From Valencia hispanica (lineage: Eukaryota; Chordata; Actinopteri; Cyprinodontiformes; Valenciidae), in assembly GCA_963556495.2 (NCBI GenBank), contig OY747710.1, positions 40,435,000 to 40,498,999 of the forward strand: 64,000 nt of DNA. The letters run 5' to 3'. The notes under the pieces were generated by a model, which did not search any database, had not been told where the DNA came from, and saw nothing but the letters and a program-made list of their open reading frames with translations. Positions 12,655 through 25,092 of this stretch are shown here, one piece after another; positions within the stretch are counted from its first letter, which is position 1; every line of letters begins with the position of its first letter. Made by a program: the position numbers and the translations under genes.

Positions 12655-13505
12655 CTGGGTTTCTATTATGGAACATCAAAATGCTCAAAATCAAATAAAT
12701 TAAACCTTGTGAAATAAATGTCTACATGAATAAATAATAGACAAATATATAATGAGACAATGAAATTGTGAAAAAAACTCATCTCAGGTCCCACCCTCTG
12801 ACCCTGATTTGCAGATGTACTCAATCCATTGAAAAACATCCTTCTGAAATAAAGAAGTCACTGGGAAAAACACCATTATGAAATAAAAGCTGACTTTGTG
12901 AGAAGACATTTTGAAATAGATAAAAATGGCTAAGAATAAAATATATTATTAGTAAACATTTTACAGTTGAATTATGTTTTTATTAATAAATACATTTTTA
13001 AAGGAAAATCTAAAATTGTTCACAATAATAGGCTTAGAATTTTATAGAAATTTCATTGTCACATTAACTATCCATCCATTATCTGTACCTGTCCATCCTA
13101 TGAAGGGTTGTGGGGGGGCTGGTGCCTATCTCGAGAGGCGGGGTACACCCTGGACAGGTTGCCAGTCCATCACAGGGCAACACAGACACATACAGGACAA
13201 AAAAACCATGCACACACACACACCTCAGGGCAATTTAGAGAGACCAATTCACCTAACAGTCATGTTTTTGACATGTGGGAGGAAGCTGGAGTACACCCTT
13301 GCATGCACAGAGAGAACATGCAAACTCCATGCAGAAAGACCCCAGGCTGGGATTTGAACCTGGCCCTTCTTGCTGTTACCAACTGCGCCACTTTGCAGCC
13401 CTGTCATATTATATATTTGTCTAATATTTATTCATGAAGACATTTATTTCACATGGTTTTATTTTTTTTAATTTTGAGCAATTTGGCATTCCATATTCCA
13501 TTACT
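12655..13505. mobile_element. Inverted-repeat (MITE-like) element carrying a SINE insertion
   Basis: The segment 12660-12755 (containing GTGAAATAAATGTCTACATG and AATAATAGACAAATATATAA) recurs in reverse complement at 13407-13500, giving terminal inverted repeats of about 100 bp. The same words occur at 43045-43135, so this is a dispersed family. The interior codes for nothing recognisable. Confidence 0.7.
13067..13401 (-). mobile_element. SINE-like teleost interspersed repeat with target duplication
   Basis: The 335-bp unit has the familiar fish repeat layout: GGCGGGGTACACCCTGGACA, then GGGCAACACAGACACATACA, then CATGTGGGAGGAAGCTGGAG, then ATGCAAACTCCATGCAGAAA. It is bounded by TGTCACATTA (13057-13066) and TGTCATATTA (13402-13411), a 9-of-10 match that I take as the target-site duplication. 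Copies of the same family lie at about 36290-36555 (opposite orientation) and 36890-37145 (decayed). Confidence 0.8.
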
Positions 13506-16623
<3,118 letters not shown>

Positions 16624-16908
16624 AAACATGCAGAGTAACTGGTAAAGAATAAGGATTTGATCTCAGCTTTTCTTGAAGTTTTAGTCGGGATCCATTTGTA
16701 GAGTTTCTCCTGATTACATGATTGGCCTCATCAGAATTTAGGCATAAAGTTTTTTTTTAATATTTTTCGTCATTAATGATTGCATAAAAAACAAAAACAA
16801 ACAAAAAACTTGTGTATGTTAGGATAATTTACACTTTCTGCTGTTTTTTGTAGAGGGAGGGCTGGGTATCACTATTTACTCAGTTGGCACTATACACTGA
16901 GCTGGAAA

Positions 16909-17764
16909 ACTTCGGTAAAGTTAGAAAAATATTCACAGATTCGGCTTTTGCGGATCAATAACTTATCATCGCAGCATTGCTTTTACAAAACCGACACATC
17001 AGTGCAATCACAGCGGGGTAGACTGCGAGCTACAATCGCATTTTCCTCAAAACGAGCCGTGCTCCGCGCGGGGAGACTTGCATTGGCCTTTATGCAGAGC
17101 CTGGTGGTGCGCGAATGCGCAGGGACCGTCTACAAATTGCAACACCGAAAAAATACGACAAAGAAATATTCAATTGCTTCACATAGGACAGGTGTACTGT
17201 CATACTGTCAAAATAATTGTGTGTAATAATATATCTTTCTGAAATATAATCCGTTTTCCATTGATCTTACTGCAACACAGTTGTTTAAATGTTTGTAAGT
17301 AATTTTAGAAATGTATTAGAAAACTAATAGAATGTGCAATAACAGATTACATGTTGTAGTGCCATGAATCTCATAGCACGCATATGCCATCTCCCTTTGT
17401 TCATACTAGAACTCATACCTTGGGAAAATAAGCATTAAATTCATTTTGGTAATATTTAAGCATTCAAAAACTAATTAAATGTGCAATAGCTACACTATTA
17501 CATGCTGTAGTGCCGCCAAATTCACAGGATATATAAACCATATTCCCTTGATCATACTACAACTCATACTTTGGGAAAATAGGCCAGAAATTCTTTTTAG
17601 GGATTTTCTTATGAAAAGCCAAATCACACATGAAGTAAAGGATAGCTTATGCTTACGTGGATTTCTGTTGTCGTTTTTTGCTACATATGGCAAATAAATC
17701 ATTAATGTCTTCGATACATTTACCAACACCCTGTTTAGGACACCTGGTGACATTGTACTATATA
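16909..17764 (+). repeat. Left foldback arm, outer part
   Basis: Pairs with about 21710-22788. It carries an open frame at 16948-17226 that is also open in the opposite arm with only a few residue changes, most likely because the arms are copies of each other. Two tandem subrepeats of about 140-160 bp (landmark AACTCATAC...GGGAAAATA) lie at 17325-17590. The outer part is interrupted at 17763/17764 by a Tc1 element. Confidence 0.85.
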
Positions 17765-19215
17765 AACTCAGCCAAAAAAGAAACGTCCTCTGACTTTCAA
17801 CTGTTTTTACTTTCAGTAAACTTAATGTGTGTAAATATTTGTATGAACACTAAAAGAGTCAACACCATAAGACATAAACTAAAAATGTTTCACAGACATG
17901 TGACTAACAGAAATAGAATAATGTGTCCTTGAATGAAGGGAGGCTCAAAATCAAAAGTACCAGTCAGTATCTGGTGTGGCCACCAGCTGCTTGAAGTACT
18001 GCAGTGCATCTCCTCCTCATGGACTGGACCAGATTTGTCAGTTCTTGCTGTGAGATGTTACCCCACTCTTCCACCAAGGCACTTGCAAGTTCCTGGACAT
18101 TTCTGGGGGGAATGGCCCTAGCCCTCACCCTGCGATCCAACAGGTCCCAGACGTGCTCAATGGGATTGAGATCCGGGTTCTTCGCTGTCCATGGCAGAAC
18201 ACTGACATTGCTGTCATGCAGACACTCATGTACAGAACGAGCAGTATGGCTGGTGGCATTGTCCTGCTGGAGGATCATGTCCGGATGAGCATGCATAAAG
18301 GGTACCACATGAGGGAGGAGGATGTCTTCCCTGTACCGCAAGGCATTGAGATTGCCTGCAATGACAACAAGCTCCGTCCGATGGTGATGTGATATACCGC
18401 CCCAGACCATGACGGACCCCCCACCTCCAAATCGATCCCGCTCCAGGGTACAGGCCTCGGTGTAACGCTCATTCCTTTGACACCATCCGTGAAGAGCACT
18501 TTTTGCCACTCCTGTCTGGTCCAGCGAAGGTGGGTTTGTGCCCATAGGCGGCGTTGTTGCTGGTGATGTCTGGTAAGGACCTGCCTTACAACAGGCCTAC
18601 AAGCCCTCAGTTCAGCCTCTCTCAGCCTATTGCGGACAGTCTAAGCACTGATGGAGGGATTGTGTGTTCCTGGTGTGACCCGGGCAGTTCTTGTGGCCAT
18701 CCTGTACCTGTCACGCAGGTGTGATATTCGGATGTACCGATCCTGTGCAGGTGTTGTTACACGTGGTCTTCCACTGCGAGGATGATCAGCTGTCCTTCCT
18801 TTCTCCCTGTAGTGCCGTTTTAGGCGTCTCACAGTGCGGACATGGCAATGTAGTGCCCTAGCCACATCAGCAGTCCTCATGCCTCCCTGCAGCATGCCTA
18901 ATGCACGTTCACGCAGATGAGCAGGGACCATGGGCATCTTTCTTTGGGTGTTTTTCACAGTCGGTAGACAAGTCTCTTTAGTGTCCTGCGTTTTTAGAAC
19001 TGTGACCTTAAATGCCTACTTTCTGTAAGCTGTTAAGTACTTAACGACCATTCAACAGGTGCATGTTAATTAATTGATTATGGTTAATTGAACATGCATG
19101 GAAAACATTGTTTAAACCCTTTACAATGAAGATCTGTATAGTTATTTGGATTTTTACAACATTATTGTTGAAATACACCGTCCTGAAAAAGGGACGTTTC
19201 TTTTTTTGCTGAGTT
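17765..19215 (-). mobile_element. Tc1-like transposon A, in the left foldback arm
   Basis: The ends AACTCAGC and GCTGAGTT, within 24-bp inverted repeats (AACTCAGCCAAAAAAGAAAC on the left), are flanked by TA at 17763-17764 and 19216-19217. The right foldback arm preserves the empty site (TACTATATAACTGTG as read on this strand), so the boundaries are certain. It encodes a broken transposase on the minus strand. Confidence 0.95.
17964..18958 (-). pseudogene. Broken Tc1 transposase of element A
   Basis: The N-terminal piece (18641-18958) has the helix-turn-helix DNA-binding region (A-D-V-A-R-A-L, then V-R-T-V-R-R-L-K-R-H-Y) and the G-R-P-R linker. A TAG stop follows after N-P-S-I-S-A. The same frame then continues with T-V-R-N-R-L-R and L-F-T-D-G. 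The C-terminal piece (17964-18545) has G-G-G-G-S-V-M-V-W-G-G-I, the second catalytic region Q-Q-D-N-A-T-S-H-T-A and the third, N-P-D-L-N-P-I-E-H-V-W-D. Sequence around the first catalytic Asp (T-D-E-S-R-F in relatives) appears lost in a short internal deletion. The copy is therefore dead. Confidence 0.88.
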
Positions 19216-19672
19216 TAACTGTGTTGTCTGCCTAGCTATTGTAAGTAATGTTGTTGTTCTTTATAACCTGTGCTAATGAGCGCATGTACATGTTGAACAG
19301 AGAAGACATTGGCAAACATTGACATTTACATCATATAGCTCTTTATGTTAACCTCGAATAATTAAATAACAAGTAGTTGTTTTTTTTCCATTGCATGGGT
19401 AACCTTATAAAGCACATTCAAAGAGCCTAAAGGTTTACACAACTAATACACTCACCACAAACTTCAAGCGCACATTGTTTATGTTTACAAATCCAATGAT
19501 TCCATCATAGTCATCAAACGCAACCTGTAGAAAGTGTTTGTGAAGAAAAGTTTTATTTACCTTTTTTGTGATAAGACCAGGGCTAAAAGAAAAAATTTTC
19601 ATCTGCAAAGAATACAGTATGTGTCTCTCTCACTAAAGTAACACCAGAAGGTGAACATTACTTTTTCATATA

Positions 19673-21261
19673 CAGTGGCTATGGAAAGTATTCAGACCCC
19701 TTTAAATTTGTCACTTTTTGTTTCATTGCAGCCATTTGCTAAAATCAAAAAGTTCATTTTCTTTCTCATTAATGTACACTCAGCACCCCATCTTGACAGG
19801 AAAAAAACAGAAATGTAGAAATGTTTCCAAATTTATTAAAAAAGATAAACTGAAATATCACATGGTCATATGTATTCAGACCCTTTGCAGTGACACTCAT
19901 GTTTAACTCACATGCTGTCAATTTCTTCTAATCCTCCTGGAGATGTTTTTGCTCCTTCATTGGAGTCCAGCTGTGTTTAATTAAACTGATTGGACTTGAT
20001 TTGGAAAGGCACACACCTGTCTATATAGGACCTTACAGCCTAAAGTGCATGTCAGAGCAAATGAGAATCATGAGGTCAAAATAACTGTCCAAGGAGCTCA
20101 GACACAGAATTGGGGCAAGGCACAGATCTGGCTAAGGTTACAAAAGAATCTCTGCAGCACTCAAGGTTCCTAAGAGCACAGTGGACTCCATAATCCTCAG
20201 ATGGAAGAAGTTTGGGATGACCAGAACTCTTCCTAGACCTGGCCAAACTGAGCAATCATGGGAGAAGAGCCTTGATGAGGGAGGTAAAGAAGAACCCAAA
20301 GATCACTGTGGCTGTGCTCCAGAGATACAGTAGGGAAATGGGAGAAAGTTCTACAAAGTCAACTATCACTGCAGCCCTCCACCAGTCGGGGCTTTATGGC
20401 AGAGTGGGCCAACGGAAGTCTCTCCTTAGTGCACAACATATGAAAGCCCGCATAGAGTTTGTCAAAAAACACATGGTTTCCCAGACTATGAGAAATGAGA
20501 TTCTCTGGTCTGATGAGACCAAGATTGACCTTTCTGGCATTAATTCTAAGCGGTATGTGTTGAGAAAACCAGGCACTGCTCATCACCTGCCCGATACAAT
20601 CCCTACAGTGAAACATGTAGCTGGAGGGACAGGGCGACTGGTCGCAATTGAAGGAAAGATGAATGCGGACAAGTACGGAGATGTTCTGGAAGAAAACCTC
20701 TTCCAGAGTGCTCAGGACCTTAGATTGGGCTGAAGGTTCACTTTTCCACAGGACAATGACCCAAAGCACACGGCTAAAATAACAAAGGAGTGGCTTCGGA
20801 ACAACTCTGTGGCAGTTCTTGACTGGCCCAGCCAGAGCCCTGACCTAAACCCAATTGAGCATCTCTGGAGAGACCTGAAAATGGCTGTCCACCAACGTTC
20901 ACCATCCAACCTGACAGACCTTGAGACGATCTGCAAGGAAGAATGGAAGAGGATCCCCAAATCCAGGTGTGAAAAACTTGTTGCATCATTCCCAAGAAGA
21001 CTCATGGCTGCACTAGCTCAAAAGGGGGCTTCTACTGAATATTGAGCAAAGGGTCTGAATACATATGACCATGTGATATTTCAGTTTTTCTTTTTTAATA
21101 AATTTGGAAACATTTCTGCATTTCTGTTTTGTTCCTGTCCAGATGGGGTGCTGAGTGTACATTAATGAGAAAGAAAATGAACTTTTTGATTTTAGCAAAT
21201 GGCTGCAATGAAACAAAAAGTGACAAATTTAAAGGGGTCTGAATACTTTCCATAGCCACTG
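19673..21261 (+). mobile_element. Tc1-like transposon B, at the dyad centre of the foldback
   Basis: Starts CAGTGGCTATGG and ends CCATAGCCACTG, flanked by TA (19671-19672 and 21262-21263). The terminal inverted repeats are about 215 bp (19673-19888 and 21047-21261). Each contains an outer and an inner direct repeat around TATTCAGACCCC and TATTCAGACCCT, the IR/DR layout of fish Tc1 elements. Beyond the TA the two foldback arms face each other exactly. Confidence 0.95.
20272..21045 (+). pseudogene. Broken Tc1 transposase of element B
   Basis: The frame at 20272-20733 carries R-E-V-K-K-N-P-K-I-T, G-L-Y-G-R-V and the first catalytic motif W-S-D-E-T-K-I. A TGA stop follows L-R-L-G. The same frame then continues with R-F-T-F-P-Q-D-N-D-P-K-H-T (second Asp) and S-P-D-L-N-P-I-E-H-L-W (the DD34E glutamate) to a stop at 21045. 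The central G-G-S-I-M-L-W-G block is altered. The region upstream of 20272 resembles the N-terminal HTH but is frameshifted. The catalytic triad is visible but the gene is not functional. Confidence 0.88.
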
Positions 21262-22404
21262 TATATGAAAAAGTAATGTTCACCTTCTGGTGTTACTTTA
21301 GTGAGAGAGACACATACTGTATTCTTTGCAGATGAAAACTTTTTCTTTTAGCCCTGGTCATATCACAAAAAAGGTAAATAAAACTTTTCTTCACAAACAC
21401 TTTCTACAGGTTGCATTTGATGACTATGATGGAATCATTGGATTTGTAAACATAAACAATGTGCGCTTGAAGTTTGTGGTGAGTATATCAGTTGTGTAAA
21501 CCTTTAGGCTCTTTGAATGTGCTTTGTAAGGTTACCCATGCAATGGAAAAAAACAACTACTTGTTATTTAATTATTCGAGGTTAATATAAAGAATTATAT
21601 GATGTAAGTGTCAATGTTTGCCAATGTCTTCTCTGTTCAACATGTACATGCGCTCATTAGCACAGGTTATAAAGAACAACAACATTACTTACAATAGCTA
21701 CGCAGACAACACAGTTATATAGTACAATGTCACCAGGTGTCCTAAACAGGGTGTTGGTAAATGTATCGAAGACATTAATGATTTATTTGCCATATGTAGC
21801 AAAAAAACGACAACAAAAATCAACGTAAGCATAAGCTATCCTTTACTTCATGTGTGATTTGGTTTTTCATAATAAGAAAATCCCTAAAAAGAATTTCTGG
21901 CATATTTTCCCAAAGTATGAGTTGTAGTATGATCAAGGGAATATGGTTTATATATCCTGTGAATTTGGTGGCACTACAGCATGTAGTAGTGTAGTTATTG
22001 CACATTTAATACGTTTTTGAATGCTAAAATATCACCCAATTGAATTTGAAGAAAATTCAACTAAAGTATGAGTTGTAGTATGATCAAGGGAAGATGGTTT
22101 ATATATCCTGTGAATTCGGTGGCAATACAGCATGTGATAGTGTAGCTATTGCACATTTAATTAGTTTTTGAATGCTTAAATATAATCAAAATGAATTTAA
22201 TGCTTATTTTACCAAAGTATGAGTTATAGTATGAACAAGGGGAGATGGTTTATGTCTGCTATAAGTTTCATGGCACTACAACATGTAATTTGTTATTGCA
22301 CATTCTATGAGTTTTTTGAATGATAAAAAATTCCTAAAATTACTTACAAAACATTTAAACAACCATGTGTTGCAGTAAGATCAATGGAAAAGGGTTTATA
22401 TTTG

Positions 22405-22481
<77 letters not shown>

Positions 22482-22788
22482 TTTGTTGACAGTATGACAG
22501 TACACCGGTCCTAGGTGAAGCAATTGAATATTTCTTTGTCGTATTTTTTCGGTGTTGCAATTTGTAGACGGTCCCTGCGCATTCGCTCACCAGCAGGCTC
22601 TGCATAGAGGCCAATGCAAGTCTCCCCGCGCGGAGGACGGCTCGTTTTGAGGAAAATGCGATTGTAGCTCGCAGTCTACCTCGCTGTGATTGCACTGATG
22701 TGTCGGTTTTGCAAAAGCGATGCTGCGATGATAAGTTATTGATCCGCAAAAGCCGAATCTGTGAATATTTTTCTAACTTTACCGAAGT
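21262..22788 (-). repeat. Right foldback arm
   Basis: It is uninterrupted and so shows the pre-insertion state of the arm. It has three full tandem subrepeats plus a partial one, with landmarks AGTATGAGTTGTAGTATGAT at 21914 and 22075 and a variant at 22216. It also has an (AT)n tract (22407-22477) that the left arm lacks. Length is about 1527 bp against about 1311 bp for the left arm without its Tc1; the extra subrepeat and the (AT)n account for the difference. Confidence 0.88.
22407..22477. repeat. (AT)n microsatellite within the right arm
   Basis: Pure AT dinucleotide array. The matching point in the left arm (about 17220) holds only a few AT units. Confidence 0.95.
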
Positions 22789-22844
22789 AGCTGGAAATAG
22801 TTTCTAGGACAATTCATTTGTTGATGTAAAAGGTGTCGGTTTAA

Positions 22845-22960
<116 letters not shown>

Positions 22961-22989
22961 CACACACGCAAACACATCCTCCACAGAAG

Positions 22990-23300
22990 GGTTCCCTAGG
23001 AGGAAAACATCACCAGGCTCTCCAGGAGGTTGCAGAAGCCGGCCGCGTCATCCCGTGGATGGGCGGCGCACGGATGGGGAGGACTGAGGGTGTTTTCCAG
23101 CTTTAAAAGCACCGGAGCCGGCTCCCCTGGCAAACCGCGCTGCGTCATCCAACTGTGGAGGCTTCTTAAGAGAACCTTCACCGCTCAAGAAGCGATCCAA
23201 AATTCACCTCAACCCGGTCCAAAAGCTGCCACTCCCCCTTTCGATCCGTTCATTCCTCGTGCTCGCCCTTCAAAGTTCCTTCTGTAGTTTAAATTTCGGC
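22990..23300 (+). promoter_or_regulatory. nfatc1: Putative nfatc1 promoter 1 region
   Basis: A G/C-richer island just upstream of exon 1a holds two NFAT-type cores, GGAAAA at 23002-23007 and its complement TTTTCC at 23093-23098. It also holds two copies of GCGTCATCC (about 23045 and 23142), which resemble CRE/AP-1-like sites. A TATA-like TTTAAAA lies at 23102-23108, and another TTTAAAT lies at 23288. The mammalian NFATC1 P1 promoter is inducible and autoregulated through NFAT sites, so this arrangement fits. The start of transcription was not determined. Confidence 0.5.
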
Positions 23301-23314
23301 ACGAATTGTGCCAT

Positions 23315-23353
23315 ATGGTGCATGAAGTAAAGCTGTGTTCTGCTCTTGAATAA
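23315..23353 (+). other. Possible upstream ORF in the exon 1a leader
   Basis: ATG at 23315 opens a 12-codon frame ending in TAA at 23351-23353, 65 bases before the nfatc1 exon 1a ATG. If transcription starts upstream of it, it could dampen translation. No conservation data are available here. Confidence 0.35.
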
Positions 23354-23418
23354 TATAATCGGGGTGAAGACTTTGGTGCACGTCGCGCTGCCGGACGAAG
23401 TTGCGCGTCGCTTGTTGA

Positions 23419-23539
23419 ATGCAGGATACCTTGAGCCTGAGCCTCGAAGCCAAGTTCAACTTCGGAGTAGCAGCCGGTCAGGAGCGGGGACTCCAGCTTC
23501 TCACCTCTACCGCCGCCGACATGAAGTCTGCAGAGGAAG
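23419..23539 (+). CDS. nfatc1: nfatc1 exon 1a (promoter-1, alpha-type N-terminus)
   Basis: Codes for residues 1-40 plus the first base of codon 41. The start is well fixed because an in-frame TGA immediately precedes the ATG. The peptide has the K-F-x-F-G segment and ends M-K-S-A-E-E, the conserved end of the mammalian NFATc1 alpha N-terminus. The donor is GAAG|GTAAAA. Joining G to AT of the next exon gives Asp41. A second in-frame ATG at 23521 (the M-K-S one) could serve as an internal start. Confidence 0.93.
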
Positions 23540-25056
23540 GTAAAATTATATGGCTTCATATTTTTCCTCATGATTGAATTTAGTATAGAATGTGCTGAAA
23601 ACTCATATTTATCCGTCTGCAAAATCAAACCTTAAAATTGAATGTCTTTTCAGTCTCTGATTGCACCGTTTCTGCATCTATTATTGACTAAAATGGAAAA
23701 CAAAAAACCCAACAACAAATCCCTAAACGACTATTTGATATTTTTACCATCTCATAATATCAGTTCCACACGTTGTTTTGGCTGAACTCCTGCCAAAGAA
23801 TCACACAATCCTACTCAAACGCACAAAATGCATCCTTTTATATTCACAGTCCCGAGCTGTATGTGCATCTCTTCTTGTGGATTTAGGGCTGATGGGACTG
23901 TTTCATTAACCCTGTGTGCAATGGCAGATCAAAGGTAGGGGGGGGGGGATCAAATGGAGAGCTTTTCCTCAGTAGATTCAGAATTTTGAGATTGAGGGAG
24001 AGGGAGATCATGCAGACCGAGCTGGCCCAAGACACAAGCGAACTAAGCTGCTGCTTTGCATCCCACCAATCCAGAGGGTGGGGCAGAAAATAGAATGGGC
24101 AGTTAAATCAGGTTTACAAGTTACGCTTTCTGGATATATAAATTGCAAAACAAAATTTCTGATCCGTCCTTCCACTTGCGATCCTTGATGCATAAAATGT
24201 TTGTTGTTTACTTTGTGATTGAAATTCTGTACTTTTCATTTGATTTTTCACGCTTCAGCTTTCTACACCATAGAACCACCTTCGAACTATGTCAAAATAA
24301 GGAGGGAAAGAAGGGTAACAGAAAAAGAATATTGGCTTTCTGCTGAATTATCTTTGTTGTTTTTTGTAAAATAACAAAATGTTTTGCTTATTTGATTCTT
24401 GCATCCTCTACCTGAATAAAACGTCAACCTCTCTACAGCTGATAGAGAATTTCATAAGAAGCTCGATGAACTCAATTTTTAAAATTAAAATTCATGCTAA
24501 TGTCAACATATAAAATATATGAAGAACGTGATTTTATTTATAAATCTGTGAAAGTAATATAATTTGTATCTGATGTTACCTTTTAGTTGTGAACTATAAT
24601 CATGGTTGAATAAATACATTCACATGTGGACATGGATGGTATGCTGTGGTGCCTGATTGCAGCTGAAAGGCACACAAATCAGATCCTGTTTTACATTCAA
24701 GTCAGCAAACTTTGATTTATTTTATCAGAAGCTCTTTATAGTCTGTTTAGTCTCAATTTTCAGTGCTGATGGCACTGGCTTTTTGTGGATGTTGGGAATT
24801 TCATTAAGTCTTTGAGGTTTCATACAGACGGGTGCAGGCCTATTATTCGTTTCAGTCCCTGAGCACTAAGCCTCATAATTGGTAACAGGCATGTGCGTGC
24901 TTCTGTGTTTGCAGCTAAGACGGAGAGCTGTGATCTGTGTGTTGTGGGATGTCGGGTACACGACTTGACAAGGAGCTATGCGTAACCACACAGAGATTCA
25001 GCTATGTGCCATGAGCCGCTAAGCTATCGCAGATAAACCCAGATGTCCACACAGAC

Positions 25057-25092
<36 letters not shown>

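Larger units (their letters stand above)
16909..22788. mobile_element. 5.9-kb foldback element with 9-bp target duplication
   Basis: The left arm (16909-17764 plus 19218-19672) reads as the reverse complement of the right arm (21262-22788) from the tips to the middle. Both tips are ACTTCGGTAAAG on the appropriate strands. The perfect direct repeat AGCTGGAAA flanks the unit at 16900-16908 and 22789-22797. Removing two later Tc1 insertions leaves a near-perfect palindrome of about 2.84 kb. The outer 300 bp of each arm is CpG-rich, and the inner part contains tandem subrepeats. No transposase was seen. A 9-bp duplication with very long inverted repeats would fit a Mutator-like or other long-TIR DNA transposon, but the family is not assigned. 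Confidence 0.88.

Noticed and set aside
16948..17226. Possible gene in the left foldback arm
   Set aside because: The same frame exists in the right arm only because the arms are inverted copies; no domain, no splice sites, short length.
17320..17590. CRISPR-like spaced repeats
   Set aside because: Subrepeats of 140-160 bp inside a eukaryotic transposon arm; no short repeats with unique spacers, and the window is animal DNA.
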